From Streptomyces sp. SCUT-3 (GTDB taxonomy: Bacteria > Actinomycetota > Actinomycetes > Streptomycetales > Streptomycetaceae): a stretch of DNA of 64,000 nt. A program made the position numbers and the translations under genes. The notes below the pieces were generated by a model, which was given only the letters and a program-made list of their open reading frames with translations, was not told where the DNA came from and made no database searches. Positions 1 through 8,094 of the stretch are shown here, piece by piece (position 1 is the first letter of the stretch; the number at the start of each line of letters is the position of its first letter). The stretch lies in the NCBI RefSeq assembly GCF_014083985.1, contig NZ_CP046907.1, forward strand, positions 1,461,001 through 1,525,000, in the 5' to 3' direction.

Positions 1-612
1 GGAGAGGAGTTCCTTGGAGGAGCGGATGCGGGAGAGGTTGAGGCCGGCGCCGGAGCCGCCCTTGAAGATCAGGCCCTCTTCCTTGTACCAGTCCAGGATC
101 GAGTCCATGGAGTCGTCCACGGACAGGATGAAGCAGGCGCTGACCTGCTGCGGCTGGGCGGTGCCGACGTTGAACCACACGGGCGAGTTGAAGCTGAAGA
201 CCTGGTGCAGCAGGGCCCAGGCGAGCTCGTGCTCGAAGATCTCGGCGTCGGCCGGGGAGGCGAAGTAGCCGTGGTCCTCGCCGCCCTTGCGGTAGGTCTT
301 GACCACTCGGTCGATGAGCTGGCGCAGGCTGCTCTCGCGCTGCGGGGAGCCGACGGCGCCCCGGAAGTACTTGCTGGTGACGATGTTGACCGCGTTGACC
401 GACCAGAAGTCGGGGAACTCGACGCCGCGCTGCTCGAAGTTGACCGAGCCGTCGCGCCAGTTGGTCATGACGACGTCGCGGCGTTCCCAGACCACCTCGT
501 CGTAGGGGTGCACCCCGGGGGTGGTGTGGATGCGCTCGATGCGCAGCCCCTTGCCCGCCTTGGACCCCTTGCCGCGTGATCCGCGTGCCGGGCCGCTCGT
601 CGTCTCGGTCAT
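1..612 (-). CDS. nrdJ: Vitamin B12-dependent ribonucleotide reductase, N-terminal part (3' end outside window)
   Basis: Class II ribonucleotide reductase, which reduces ribonucleotides to deoxyribonucleotides with adenosylcobalamin and no oxygen requirement. Only the first 204 residues lie in the window; the gene runs off the left edge. The class II N-terminal pattern is visible: FNSPVWFNVG, then QQVSACFILSVDDSMDSI with the first active-site cysteine, then the glycine-rich IFKGGSGAGLNLSRIRS. The ATG at 612-610 is preceded by GGAGGCGGAAAC, a good ribosome site. It lies 122 bp downstream of nrdR on the same strand, the usual Streptomyces nrdRJ arrangement, so it is probably transcribed from the promoter controlled by the NrdR boxes at 1366-1412. 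Confidence 0.96.
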   Translation of the reverse strand, partial: MTETTSGPARGSRGKGSKAGKGLRIERIHTTPGVHPYDEVVWERRDVVMTNWRDGSVNFEQRGVEFPDFWSVNAVNIVTSKYFRGAVGSPQRESSLRQLIDRVVKTYRKGGEDHGYFASPADAEIFEHELAWALLHQVFSFNSPVWFNVGTAQPQQVSACFILSVDDSMDSILDWYKEEGLIFKGGSGAGLNLSRIRSSKELLS

Positions 613-734
613 GTTTCCGCCTCCATGTGGAAAACGCCCTGCTGCGGCGCGGTTCTTCCCCCGCGTCGCGTTGTTCCTTGATGCCGGCCACGGCGGCGCG
701 AGGGCGCGCCGGCCGGCGGTCCGCGGTGTACCGC

Positions 735-1244
735 TCAGTCGGCGGTGACGACGGGAGCCGGGGCCGCGGGCCCCTGGTCTCCGTGGGATTCGGGTCCGGC
801 GTGCTGCTCGCGCAGCTCCCGGATGGCGGCCTCGAAGTCCTCGAGCGAGTCGAACGCCCGGTAGACGGAGGCGAACCGCAGGTAGGCGACGAGGTCGAGT
901 TCCTGCAGGGGGCCGAGTATGGCCAGGCCGACGTCGTGGGTGGTCAGCTCGGCGCTGCCGGTGGCGCGCACCGCCTCCTCCACCTGCTGCCCCAGCTTGG
1001 CGAGGGCGTCCTCGGTGACGGGGCGGCCCTGGCACGCCTTGCGCACGCCGGCGATGACCTTGGTGCGGCTGAAGGGCTCGGTGACCCCGCTGCGCTTGAT
1101 CACCATCAGTGACGCGGTCTCCACGGTGGTGAAGCGGCGGCCGCAGTCGGGGCACTGGCGGCGACGGCGGATCGACGTCCCGTCGTCGGTGGTGCGGCTG
1201 TCGACCACGCGGCTGTCGGGGTGCCGGCAGAAGGGGCAGTGCAT
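735..1244 (-). CDS. nrdR: Transcriptional repressor NrdR
   Basis: Nucleotide-sensing repressor of ribonucleotide reductase genes. The 169-residue protein starts with [17 protein letters not shown] and has a zinc ribbon of two CxxC pairs (C3/C6 and the CPDC near residue 31), followed by an ATP-cone domain (about residues 46-136) that binds ATP or dATP. Length fits the family (about 150-170). An alanine/proline-rich tail of about 20 residues is not conserved. ATG at 1244, preceded by GAGGGAAGAGGACG. It heads an operon with nrdJ and is divergent from lexA; a pair of NrdR boxes lies 120-170 bp upstream, so it very likely represses itself and nrdJ. Confidence 0.97.
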   Translation of the reverse strand: MHCPFCRHPDSRVVDSRTTDDGTSIRRRRQCPDCGRRFTTVETASLMVIKRSGVTEPFSRTKVIAGVRKACQGRPVTEDALAKLGQQVEEAVRATGSAELTTHDVGLAILGPLQELDLVAYLRFASVYRAFDSLEDFEAAIRELREQHAGPESHGDQGPAAPAPVVTAD

Positions 1245-1365
1245 CGTCCTCTTCCCTCTCCGTCCGTCGTCGTCAGCGCGGTTGTCGCCGCTCGCGGCGG
1301 CCGTGGGGGCGCCTGCGGAGCAGCCACAAGCATAGGGGATCCGGTGGAGTGCTCTCGCCCTCGAA

Positions 1366-1412
1366 CCACAACCTATGGGCCATCAGCCCCATGTGACCAC
1401 AATATCTAGGGG
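1366..1412 (-). promoter_or_regulatory. Tandem NrdR boxes upstream of nrdRJ
   Basis: Two 16-bp matches to the NrdR box core CwAtATaTwG: the distal copy 1397-1412 (ccaCAATATCTAGggg) fits at nine of ten core positions, the proximal copy 1366-1381 (ccaCAACCTATGGgcc) is weaker. Equivalent bases are exactly 31 bp apart, about three helical turns, the spacing typical of functional pairs. A -10-like TATGCT lies on the minus strand at 1334-1329, downstream of both boxes. The 464-bp nrdR-lexA gap also contains the lexA SOS box; no cobalamin riboswitch was recognised there. Confidence 0.8.
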
Positions 1413-1630
1413 AGTGGGGGCCGGTGCGCCGGTGGCGTGTCCCAGGGGCGGCGCGGCCCCACGAGCCTAAGGGAAGCAGCCGCGTGCACCTCGCACGGGG
1501 GGCCGCGGTGCCACACTGGGCGAACTGCGCCTGCCCGCCCCCGGGGCCGCGAATCCCGCAATTCATCGAATCTTTTTTCGATCAATACACCGGGAATGAC
1601 ATCTGCGCCATGCACTTCAGGAAATTTCAC

Positions 1631-1646
1631 TCGAACGTGTGTTTGG
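1631..1646 (+). promoter_or_regulatory. SOS (LexA) box of lexA
   Basis: TCGAACGTGTGTTTGG matches the actinobacterial/Gram-positive SOS consensus TCGAAC-N4-GTTCGA with a perfect left half and a right half of GTTTGG. It lies 63 bp before the lexA start codon in an AT-richer stretch, the expected place for autorepression. Confidence 0.75.
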
Positions 1647-1708
1647 CGCAACCTTTCGAAAGCAACTACCGTTGGCTAACCAGGGAGAACATCTCGAGAG
1701 GGGCCGCC

Positions 1709-2542
1709 GTGACCACAGCAGAGAGCGCCACCATGACCGCGCAGGACCGATCCCACGACCCTCGTGGCCGCATTCACGAACACGGCCGCGAACGGCGTCA
1801 GGAGCGTTTCCCCGACCGCCCCGCCTCCCTGGCGGACACGGCCTCCGCGGACGACGGGCAGCCCAGGCCCGCACGGGCGCTCCCCGGAAGGCCTCCCGGG
1901 ATCCGCGCGGACAGCAACGGGCTGACCGACCGCCAGCGGCGGGTCATCGAGGTGATCCGCGACTCCGTGCAGAGGCGCGGGTACCCCCCGTCGATGCGGG
2001 AGATCGGCCAGGCGGTCGGGCTGTCCAGCACCTCCTCGGTGGCCCACCAGCTGATGGCCCTGGAGCGCAAGGGCTTCCTGCGCCGCGACCCGCACCGGCC
2101 CCGCGCCTACGAGGTCCGCGGCTCGGACGCGCCCCACACCCAGCCGGCCGACACCGCGGGCAAGCCGTCCGCCTCCTACGTGCCGCTGGTGGGGCGGATC
2201 GCCGCGGGCGGCCCGATCCTCGCCGAGGAGTCGGTCGAGGACGTCTTCCCCCTCCCCCGGCAGCTCGTCGGCGACGGCGACCTGTTCCTCCTGAAGGTCG
2301 TCGGCGACTCCATGGTCGAAGCCGCCATCTGCGACGGCGACTGGGTGACCGTGCGGCGCCAGCCCGTCGCCGAGAACGGCGACATCGTGGCGGCCATGAT
2401 CGACGGCGAGGCCACCGTGAAGCGGTTCCGGCGCGAGGACGGCCACGTGTGGCTGCTCCCCCACAACGCCGCCTACCAGCCGATCCCCGGCGACGACGCC
2501 ACCATCCTCGGCAAGGTGGTCGCCGTACTGCGGCGGGTCTGA
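1709..2542 (+). CDS. lexA: LexA repressor
   Basis: SOS-response repressor, 277 residues. Residues 1-70 are a low-complexity actinobacterial extension; the winged helix-turn-helix follows ([19 protein letters not shown], about 90-110). The C-terminal S24 protease domain has the Ala-Gly cleavage site (GRIAAGGPI), catalytic serine in [11 protein letters not shown] and lysine in GEATVKRF, so it is competent for RecA-stimulated self-cleavage. The open frame extends upstream to 1424, but the GTG at 1709 is preferred because GAGAGGGG lies about 6 bp before it and the following residues match Streptomyces LexA from memory. An ATG at residue 9 is a possible alternative. Divergent from nrdR and convergent with the DinG-like helicase. 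Confidence 0.95.
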   Translation: MTTAESATMTAQDRSHDPRGRIHEHGRERRQERFPDRPASLADTASADDGQPRPARALPGRPPGIRADSNGLTDRQRRVIEVIRDSVQRRGYPPSMREIGQAVGLSSTSSVAHQLMALERKGFLRRDPHRPRAYEVRGSDAPHTQPADTAGKPSASYVPLVGRIAAGGPILAEESVEDVFPLPRQLVGDGDLFLLKVVGDSMVEAAICDGDWVTVRRQPVAENGDIVAAMIDGEATVKRFRREDGHVWLLPHNAAYQPIPGDDATILGKVVAVLRRV

Positions 2543-2560
2543 CCGGCCCCCGCCCCGACC

Positions 2561-2594
2561 GGGCCCTGGAACCACTGCGCCGGTTCCAGGGCCC
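2561..2594 (+). terminator. lexA terminator hairpin
   Basis: Perfect 13-bp inverted repeat GGGCCCTGGAACC / GGTTCCAGGGCCC around an 8-nt loop, 18 bp after the lexA stop. No U-tract, as is usual for Streptomyces stem-loop terminators. It can also serve the convergent helicase gene. Confidence 0.75.
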
Positions 2595-2630
2595 TGCCCG
2601 TGCCCGGAGTCCCTCGGCCCCGGCCGCGCC

Positions 2631-2687
2631 GGTTCAGGACGGCCGCGCCGGTTCAGGACGGGCGCGCGGGTTCAGGACGGGCGCGGG
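2631..2687. repeat. 19-bp tandem repeat, three copies, covering the helicase stop codon
   Basis: Three near-identical 19-bp units beginning ggttcaggac start at 2631, 2650 and 2669. The third copy contains the stop codon of the minus-strand helicase (TGA at 2674-2672); copies one and two repeat the same TGA in the 3' untranslated region. Confidence 0.85.
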
Positions 2688-4723
2688 GCCACCGGCCTGG
2701 GCTCGGGAGCCGAGGCGTCGATCGCGGCCAGGGACCTGCGCACCTGCTCGCGGTCCTGGGTGTACCAGAATCCGGGCAGGGAGGCGCGCAGGAAGCCGCC
2801 GTAGCGCGCGGTGGCCAGCCTCGGGTCCAGGACCGCCACCACCCCCCGGTCGTCCGAGGCCCGCACCAGGCGGCCGGCGCCCTGCGCCATCAGCAGCGCG
2901 GCGTGCGTGGCCGCCACCGCCATGAAGCCGTTCCCGCCGGCCTCCTCCACCGCCTTCTGCCGGGCGCTCATCAGCGGGTCGTCGGGGCGCGGGAAGGGGA
3001 CGCGGTCCATCACCACCAGCTGGCACGCCGACCCGGGGACGTCCACCCCCTGCCACAGCGACAGGGTGCCGAACAGGCAGGTGCGGGCGTCGGAGGCGAA
3101 GGTGCGGATCAGCTCGCCGAGGGTCTCCTCGCCCTGGAGCAGGACCGGGACGTCCAGGCGCCCCCGCATCTCCTCGGCCGCGGCCTTCGCGGCCCTCATC
3201 GAGGAGAACAGGCCCAGGGTCCGCCCCCCGGCGGCCTCGATCAGCTCGGCCAGCTCGTCGAGCATGTCGGACCGGCTGCCGTCCCGCCCCGGCTGGGCAA
3301 GGTGCCTGGCGACGTAGAGGATGCCCTGCCGGCCGTAGTCGAAGGGCGAGCCGACGTCCAGGCCGGTCCAGGCGGGCAGGTCGTCCTCCCCGCCGCCCTC
3401 CTCCGGGCCGAGCCCGACGGACAGGGCGACCTGCCGGAAGTCGCCGCCGAGCTTGAGCGTGGCGGAGGTGAGGACCACCGAGCGGTCCTCGAACAGCTTC
3501 TCCCGCAGCAGCCCGGAGACGTTCAGCGGCGCGACCCGCAGCGAGGCGCCGTAGCGGTCGTGGCGCTCGCACCAGACGACGTCGTACTCGGAGCACTGCA
3601 GGATCCGCTCGGCCGTGGCGTGGACGTTCTCCACGAAGGCCATGGCCTGCTTGCGCACCGCGTCCTCGTCGGTCACCGAGCGGTCGCGCACCTCCCCCAG
3701 GGAAACGATCACCTGGCGGCAGGCGTCGCGCAGCGCGGCGAGGGCGAAGCCCAGGTCCTCCGGGAGCTCCTCCAGCCGCCCGGGCAGGGCGAGTTCCATC
3801 AGGCGCTCGAAGTCCTCGGAGGCGCTCAGCAGGGCGTCCGCGGCCTTCTCGTTCGCCAGCTTCGCCGCGCGCTTGACCGCGCGGTTGACGCCGCCGGGGG
3901 TGAGTTCGCCGGTGGCCACCCCGGTGACCCGGGAGACCAGCTCGTGCGCCTCGTCGACGATCAGCACCTCGTGGCTCGGCAGCACCGGCGCGCCCTCGAT
4001 GGCGTCGATGGCGAGGAGGGCGTGGTTGGTGACGACCACGTCGGCGAGCTTGGCGCGCTCGCGGGCGGCCTCGGCGAAGCACTCGGCGCCGTAGGCGCAC
4101 TTGGTGGCGCCCAGGCACTCCCGGGAGGTGACCGACACCTGCGACCAGGCGCGGTCGGAGACGCCGGGGGCCAGGTCGTCGCGGTCGCCGGTCTCCGTCT
4201 CGTCGGCCCAGTCGCGCAGCCGCAGCAGGTCCTTGCCGAGCTTGCTGGTGGGCCCGCCCGCGCTCTCCAGCGGGTCGAACAGGCCGTCCTCCTCGTCCCC
4301 GGGCACGCCCTCGTGGAGGCGGTGCAGGCACAGGTAGTTGGAGCGGCCCTTGAGCATGGCGAACTCCGGGCGGCGCCGCAGCAGCGGGTGCAGGGCGTCG
4401 ACGGTGCGCGGCAGGTCGCGCTCCACCAGCTGGCGCTGGAGGGCGAGGGTGGCGGTGGCCACCACCACCCGCTCGCCGTGGGCCAGGGCCGGCACCAGGT
4501 AGGCCAGGGACTTGCCGGTGCCGGTGCCCGCCTGGACCAGCAGGTGGTCCCCCGCGTCGACGGCGTCGGCGACGGCCTGCGCCATCGCGACCTGGCCGGG
4601 GCGCTCCGTGCCGCCGACGGCGGTGACGGCGGCGTGGAGGAGGTCGGTGAGGGCGGGGGCGGAGCCGGAGGTGCGCGGGGCGGGCCGCTGCGGTGCCGGT
4701 TCTTCGGTGGGCGCAGTCGTCAT
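2672..4723 (-). CDS. DinG/XPD-family ATP-dependent DNA helicase
   Basis: Superfamily 2 5'-3' DNA helicase, 683 residues. Walker A is AGTGTGKS (residues 65-72) and motif II is DEAH (257-260). Four cysteines between them (C132, C203, C208, C215) are spaced as in the iron-sulfur domain of DinG/XPD helicases. The C-terminal half carries the helicase motifs LFSSMRAA and QGAGRLVR. Such enzymes unwind forked DNA, R-loops or D-loops. ATG at 4723; the Shine-Dalgarno is weak. It lies 46 bp downstream of the siderophore gene on the same strand and is convergent with lexA, the neighbour order I recall from S. coelicolor. No SOS box was noticed before it. Confidence 0.93.
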   Translation of the reverse strand: MTTAPTEEPAPQRPAPRTSGSAPALTDLLHAAVTAVGGTERPGQVAMAQAVADAVDAGDHLLVQAGTGTGKSLAYLVPALAHGERVVVATATLALQRQLVERDLPRTVDALHPLLRRRPEFAMLKGRSNYLCLHRLHEGVPGDEEDGLFDPLESAGGPTSKLGKDLLRLRDWADETETGDRDDLAPGVSDRAWSQVSVTSRECLGATKCAYGAECFAEAARERAKLADVVVTNHALLAIDAIEGAPVLPSHEVLIVDEAHELVSRVTGVATGELTPGGVNRAVKRAAKLANEKAADALLSASEDFERLMELALPGRLEELPEDLGFALAALRDACRQVIVSLGEVRDRSVTDEDAVRKQAMAFVENVHATAERILQCSEYDVVWCERHDRYGASLRVAPLNVSGLLREKLFEDRSVVLTSATLKLGGDFRQVALSVGLGPEEGGGEDDLPAWTGLDVGSPFDYGRQGILYVARHLAQPGRDGSRSDMLDELAELIEAAGGRTLGLFSSMRAAKAAAEEMRGRLDVPVLLQGEETLGELIRTFASDARTCLFGTLSLWQGVDVPGSACQLVVMDRVPFPRPDDPLMSARQKAVEEAGGNGFMAVAATHAALLMAQGAGRLVRASDDRGVVAVLDPRLATARYGGFLRASLPGFWYTQDREQVRRSLAAIDASAPEPRPVAPRPS

Positions 4724-4769
4724 AACCGGACCACTGTATGCCCTGCCCCCGACACCGGGGAGCGGTCCG

Positions 4770-6527
4770 TCACGGAGCGTGCAGGGGGTTGGGCACGGTG
4801 CCGTGGACCGCCGCGTGCGGGCGGTCGGGGCGGTCGCGGTAGCCGTCGAGGTGGAGGCGGTTGCGGTTGAGGCACAGCCGCTCGATCCTCGGGGTGAGCA
4901 GGTCGAACAGGGCGAACCGCTCCTTGAGCCCGGGGAAGCGCTCCTGGTGGCGCAGCACCTCCTCGCGGACCATGCGCCAGAACTCCCCCTCGGGCACGCC
5001 GAGCTGCTCCTCGCACAGGGGGGCGAGGTAGCGGAAGACGCCGACGAACAGCCCCGAATGGATGAACTGGCACAGGAACTCCGGCGGCTCCCGCAGCAGG
5101 ACGGCGGAGACCTCGGCGGGCATGTCCTCCAGTTCCGGCAGGGGCGCGGCGCTGACGTTGACGTCGTCGACGAAGTCCTTGACCGCGAGCCGCACGGGGA
5201 CGTCGTGGTCGTCGAAGACCACGACGGCGTTCTCGCCGTGGGGCGAGAAGACGGTGCCGTAGCGGTAGAGGAAGTGCAGCAGCGGCGGCAGCAGGGCGGC
5301 GAAGAGCCTGCGCAGCCAGGCGGCGGGGGCCAGGCCGGAGCGGGCGACGAGTTCGGCGGTGAGCGCGCGGCCGGCCGGGTCGACGGACAGGAGGGCGGCG
5401 AGGGTGCGGGGGCGCTCGCCGGGGTCGAGGTACCGGTGGAGGGGTTCGCGCCAGATGGCGCCGAGGAGTTCGCGGTACTGGTAGGGGACGTCGGGCAGGC
5501 CGTCGTAGACGGGGTGGGGGACGGCCACCGAGGCGACCTCGCCGAGGAGGACGACGCGGGTCCCGTCGCGCAGGAAGGGGTCGTTGTCGCGCAGGGAGTG
5601 GACCCAGGCGGTCACGGCGGGGGCGGCGAGGGTCCGTTCGGTGGGCAGGCCGCGCCAGACCAGGGTGTTGAGCACCGACAGCGGCAGTTTGACGGTGTGC
5701 CGGTCCGGGCGGTCGGTGTTGAGGAAGGTGCGGATCGACTGCTGGGGCAGGCGCAGGTCGCCGTCGGTGGGCAGGGGGACGATCGTGCCGTCGGCGATGT
5801 GCTCGGCGAACAGCGGCACGATCGTCTCGTCCCACTGCCAGGGGTGGACGGGCAGCCACAGGTAGTCGTCCGGGTCGGCGCCGCGGGCGGCGACGGTGCG
5901 GCGGTAGAGGTCCCTGGTGCCTTCGTCGAGTTCGCGGGAGTAGAGGGCGGCCGGGTCGGCCAGGGCGGCGGTGCCCCGGTAGGCGGCGAGGTCGCGGTGG
6001 ACGGCGATCCAGGGCAGGGCCGCGGGGGTGCGGGCCTCGGGAGCCCAGCGTTCGGCGTCGCCGGCGGAGAACCCCATGCGGCCCTTGTTGACGACGATCC
6101 AGGGGTGTCCGCTCTGGTGGCCCTCGAGTTCGGCGTGGCCGAGGTCGGCGAGTTCGGCGGCGGTCGCCGCGCTCCCGTCCAGGCGGACGTCCGCGGCCAG
6201 GGTGGCGAGGGTTTCGCGGACGAGGTGGCCGAGGGTTCCGCCGTCCAGCCCGAGGGGGGTGTCGCGGGCCCGGACGAGGAAGCGGACCGGGTCGGTGTCC
6301 GGGGTGATGCTGCCGGGGTCGACCCGCCAGTGGCCGTAGGCCCCGCGTTCGGCGCGGAAGCGGTACTCGGTGCCTTCTCCGGTGGGCAGCAGGTAGGTGC
6401 CCGGGGCGTCCGGGCAGGGACGGGGCTCGGTCATCCCCTCGTAGGCGAACTCGGCGAGCATCTTGGCCAGGAGACGCTGCGAGGCGCGGCGCCACGGTCC
6501 GGGGTGCGGCTGGGACGGTCGGTGCAC
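4770..6527 (-). CDS. IucA/IucC-family NIS siderophore synthetase
   Basis: NRPS-independent siderophore synthetase, 585 residues, which joins a carboxylate to an amine or alcohol using ATP. Family signatures are GHPWIVVNKGRMGFS (nucleotide-binding region, about residues 140-155), LWLPVHPWQWD, and the C-terminal HGENAVVVFDD plus VKDFVDDVN (FhuF-like part). Length is normal. GTG at 6527 is chosen because ACAGGAG lies 8 bp upstream. An iron box about 80 bp upstream implies repression by DmdR/IdeR in high iron. The decarboxylase, monooxygenase and acyltransferase partners usual in desferrioxamine clusters are not present here; the next gene is an unrelated peptidase. The product cannot be named from this gene alone. 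Confidence 0.9.
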   Translation of the reverse strand: MHRPSQPHPGPWRRASQRLLAKMLAEFAYEGMTEPRPCPDAPGTYLLPTGEGTEYRFRAERGAYGHWRVDPGSITPDTDPVRFLVRARDTPLGLDGGTLGHLVRETLATLAADVRLDGSAATAAELADLGHAELEGHQSGHPWIVVNKGRMGFSAGDAERWAPEARTPAALPWIAVHRDLAAYRGTAALADPAALYSRELDEGTRDLYRRTVAARGADPDDYLWLPVHPWQWDETIVPLFAEHIADGTIVPLPTDGDLRLPQQSIRTFLNTDRPDRHTVKLPLSVLNTLVWRGLPTERTLAAPAVTAWVHSLRDNDPFLRDGTRVVLLGEVASVAVPHPVYDGLPDVPYQYRELLGAIWREPLHRYLDPGERPRTLAALLSVDPAGRALTAELVARSGLAPAAWLRRLFAALLPPLLHFLYRYGTVFSPHGENAVVVFDDHDVPVRLAVKDFVDDVNVSAAPLPELEDMPAEVSAVLLREPPEFLCQFIHSGLFVGVFRYLAPLCEEQLGVPEGEFWRMVREEVLRHQERFPGLKERFALFDLLTPRIERLCLNRNRLHLDGYRDRPDRPHAAVHGTVPNPLHAP

Positions 6528-6604
6528 GGTGGCGCTCCTGTCGGTTCGAGGTCGGATGCCGGTGGCGCTGGGCGAACGGTCCGCGGGCCCCGTCGACCCG
6601 TCAG

Positions 6605-6623
6605 TGAGGCAAGGCTTACCTTA
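6605..6623 (-). promoter_or_regulatory. Iron box (DmdR/IdeR operator)
   Basis: TGAGGCAAGGCTTACCTTA resembles the 19-bp actinobacterial iron box TTAGGTTAGSCTAACCTAA, with the central AGGCTtACCT intact. It lies 78 bp upstream of the siderophore synthetase start. A further half-site-like GTAAGGTAG lies at about 6655-6663, towards the divergent peptidase gene. Confidence 0.72.
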
Positions 6624-6801
6624 TCGATGTGACATGGTGCAACCCCTTTGGGACGTAAGGTAGTTGGGTCACCGACCGTTCGGGGGGTCTCCGGCGGAAC
6701 CGCCGACCCGGTTGGGCCGGTCCTCCCCCGGAACGGCATAGTGGGACCTCGCCTCCGCGCGCGAGGCCATGACAAGTTCACAACAGGGGGATCCACAACC
6801 C

Positions 6802-7974
6802 ATGCGATCGATACGCCGCCCGGCGGCGCTGGCGGTGGCTGCAGTCGCGCTCGTCGCGTTCACCGGCACCGCCTGCGGACCCGAGGACGACAACGGCGAC
6901 CCGAACGCCGCCGCGACCGCCGACGACCAGATCAAGCTCCCGTCGGGCTTTCCCACCAGCCTGCCCTCCGACCTCCCCAGCGGCCTGCCCACCACGGCCG
7001 AGGAGCTGGAGAAGTGGAAGAAGGGCGGCTGGAAGGACTGGGAGAACTGGGCCCGCGAGGCCGCCCACTTCATCAACCCCATCATCGAGGACCTGTGGGA
7101 CCAGGAGCGGGCCGAGGGGGCGGAGGGGAACGACAAGCCGGTCGAGGAGGACATCGCCGCCGACCAGGGGGCCACCGACCCCGACCCGGAGCCGGTCCGG
7201 GCCGCGAAGGTGGCCACGCCCTACACCAGGACCGCGCCCGCGGCGGGCAAGCTCTTCTTCGACACCCCCGAGGGCCAGGGCGTCTGCTCCGCGACCGTGG
7301 TCGAGGACCCGGCGCACCCCGGCAAGAGCAACCTGGTGTGGACCGCGGGCCACTGCGTCCACACCGGCTCCAAGGGCGGCTGGCTCCGCAACCTGATGTT
7401 CGCCCCCGCCTACAACAACGGGGCCCTCCCCAGGGGCAGCACCGCGACCGAGGAGCAGATCTTCCCGCACGGCCAGTGGTGGGTGGAGGACGCCAAGACC
7501 TCCGACGAGTGGATCGCGCAGGGCACGGAGACCGGTGCCAACGGGGCGCCGTACGACTTCGCCGTGCTGAAGGTGAAGAACCCCGCGGGCAACGGCAAGT
7601 CCCTCGAGGAGACCGTCGGCGCCGCCCTGCCGATCTGGTTCGACGCGCCCTTCGGCTCGGAGATCGGGCAGATCGGCAACTGGGGCTACCCGGCCGCTCC
7701 CCCCTACGACGGCGTGCTGATGTTCGGCTGCGAGGACACCCCCGGCCGGCTGTCCCTGTTCCAGGGCCAGCCGACGATGCACCGCATCGGCTGCACCATG
7801 ACCGGCGGCTCCAGCGGCGGCGGCTGGTACGCCACCGGGCCGGACGGAAAGCCGGCGCTGGTCAGCAACACCTCCATCGGCCCGACGGAGAACACCTGGC
7901 TGGCGGGTCCGCGCCTGGGCGAGGAGGCCGAGGCGCTCTACAAGAAGATGAGCAAGGAGCACGCCGGCGACTGA
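6802..7974 (+). CDS. Secreted trypsin-like serine peptidase
   Basis: Extracellular S1-family (chymotrypsin/V8-like) endopeptidase, 390 residues. The N-terminus has a positively charged start (MRSIRRP), a hydrophobic core of about 16 residues and FTGTACG. The cysteine could be lipidated, but the residue at -3 is not the usual leucine, so lipoprotein status is uncertain. A charged, low-complexity pro-region follows (about residues 30-130). The catalytic triad is readable: His in WTAGHCVH, Asp in YDFAVL, Ser in TGGSSGGGW. ATG 6802 is preferred over an in-frame ATG at 6769 because it begins a proper signal peptide and has AGGGGG upstream (11 bp, rather far). Divergent from the siderophore gene. 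Confidence 0.88.
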   Translation: MRSIRRPAALAVAAVALVAFTGTACGPEDDNGDPNAAATADDQIKLPSGFPTSLPSDLPSGLPTTAEELEKWKKGGWKDWENWAREAAHFINPIIEDLWDQERAEGAEGNDKPVEEDIAADQGATDPDPEPVRAAKVATPYTRTAPAAGKLFFDTPEGQGVCSATVVEDPAHPGKSNLVWTAGHCVHTGSKGGWLRNLMFAPAYNNGALPRGSTATEEQIFPHGQWWVEDAKTSDEWIAQGTETGANGAPYDFAVLKVKNPAGNGKSLEETVGAALPIWFDAPFGSEIGQIGNWGYPAAPPYDGVLMFGCEDTPGRLSLFQGQPTMHRIGCTMTGGSSGGGWYATGPDGKPALVSNTSIGPTENTWLAGPRLGEEAEALYKKMSKEHAGD

Positions 7975-7989
7975 GCCGGCGCACCACGG

Positions 7990-8047
7990 ACAAGGGCCGG
8001 GGCCCGTCCCCTCCCCGCTGGGGGAGGGCACGGGCCCCGGCCCTTGT
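7990..8047. terminator. Strong bidirectional terminator hairpin
   Basis: Perfect 18-bp outer stem (7990-8007 with 8030-8047), continued by an inner CCCTCCCC/GGGGAGGG stem around a short loop. It lies between the convergent peptidase and hflX genes and would stop transcription from both sides. Confidence 0.88.
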
Positions 8048-8094
8048 TCCGGTCGTGCACGGCCTCCCGCAACGGGGCGGGCGGCCCGGGGCGG

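Noticed and set aside
1245..1708. Cobalamin riboswitch before the B12-dependent reductase operon
   Set aside because: No B12-box-like conserved element was found; the region instead carries an NrdR box pair and the lexA SOS box. In S. coelicolor the riboswitch is before nrdABS, not nrdRJ.
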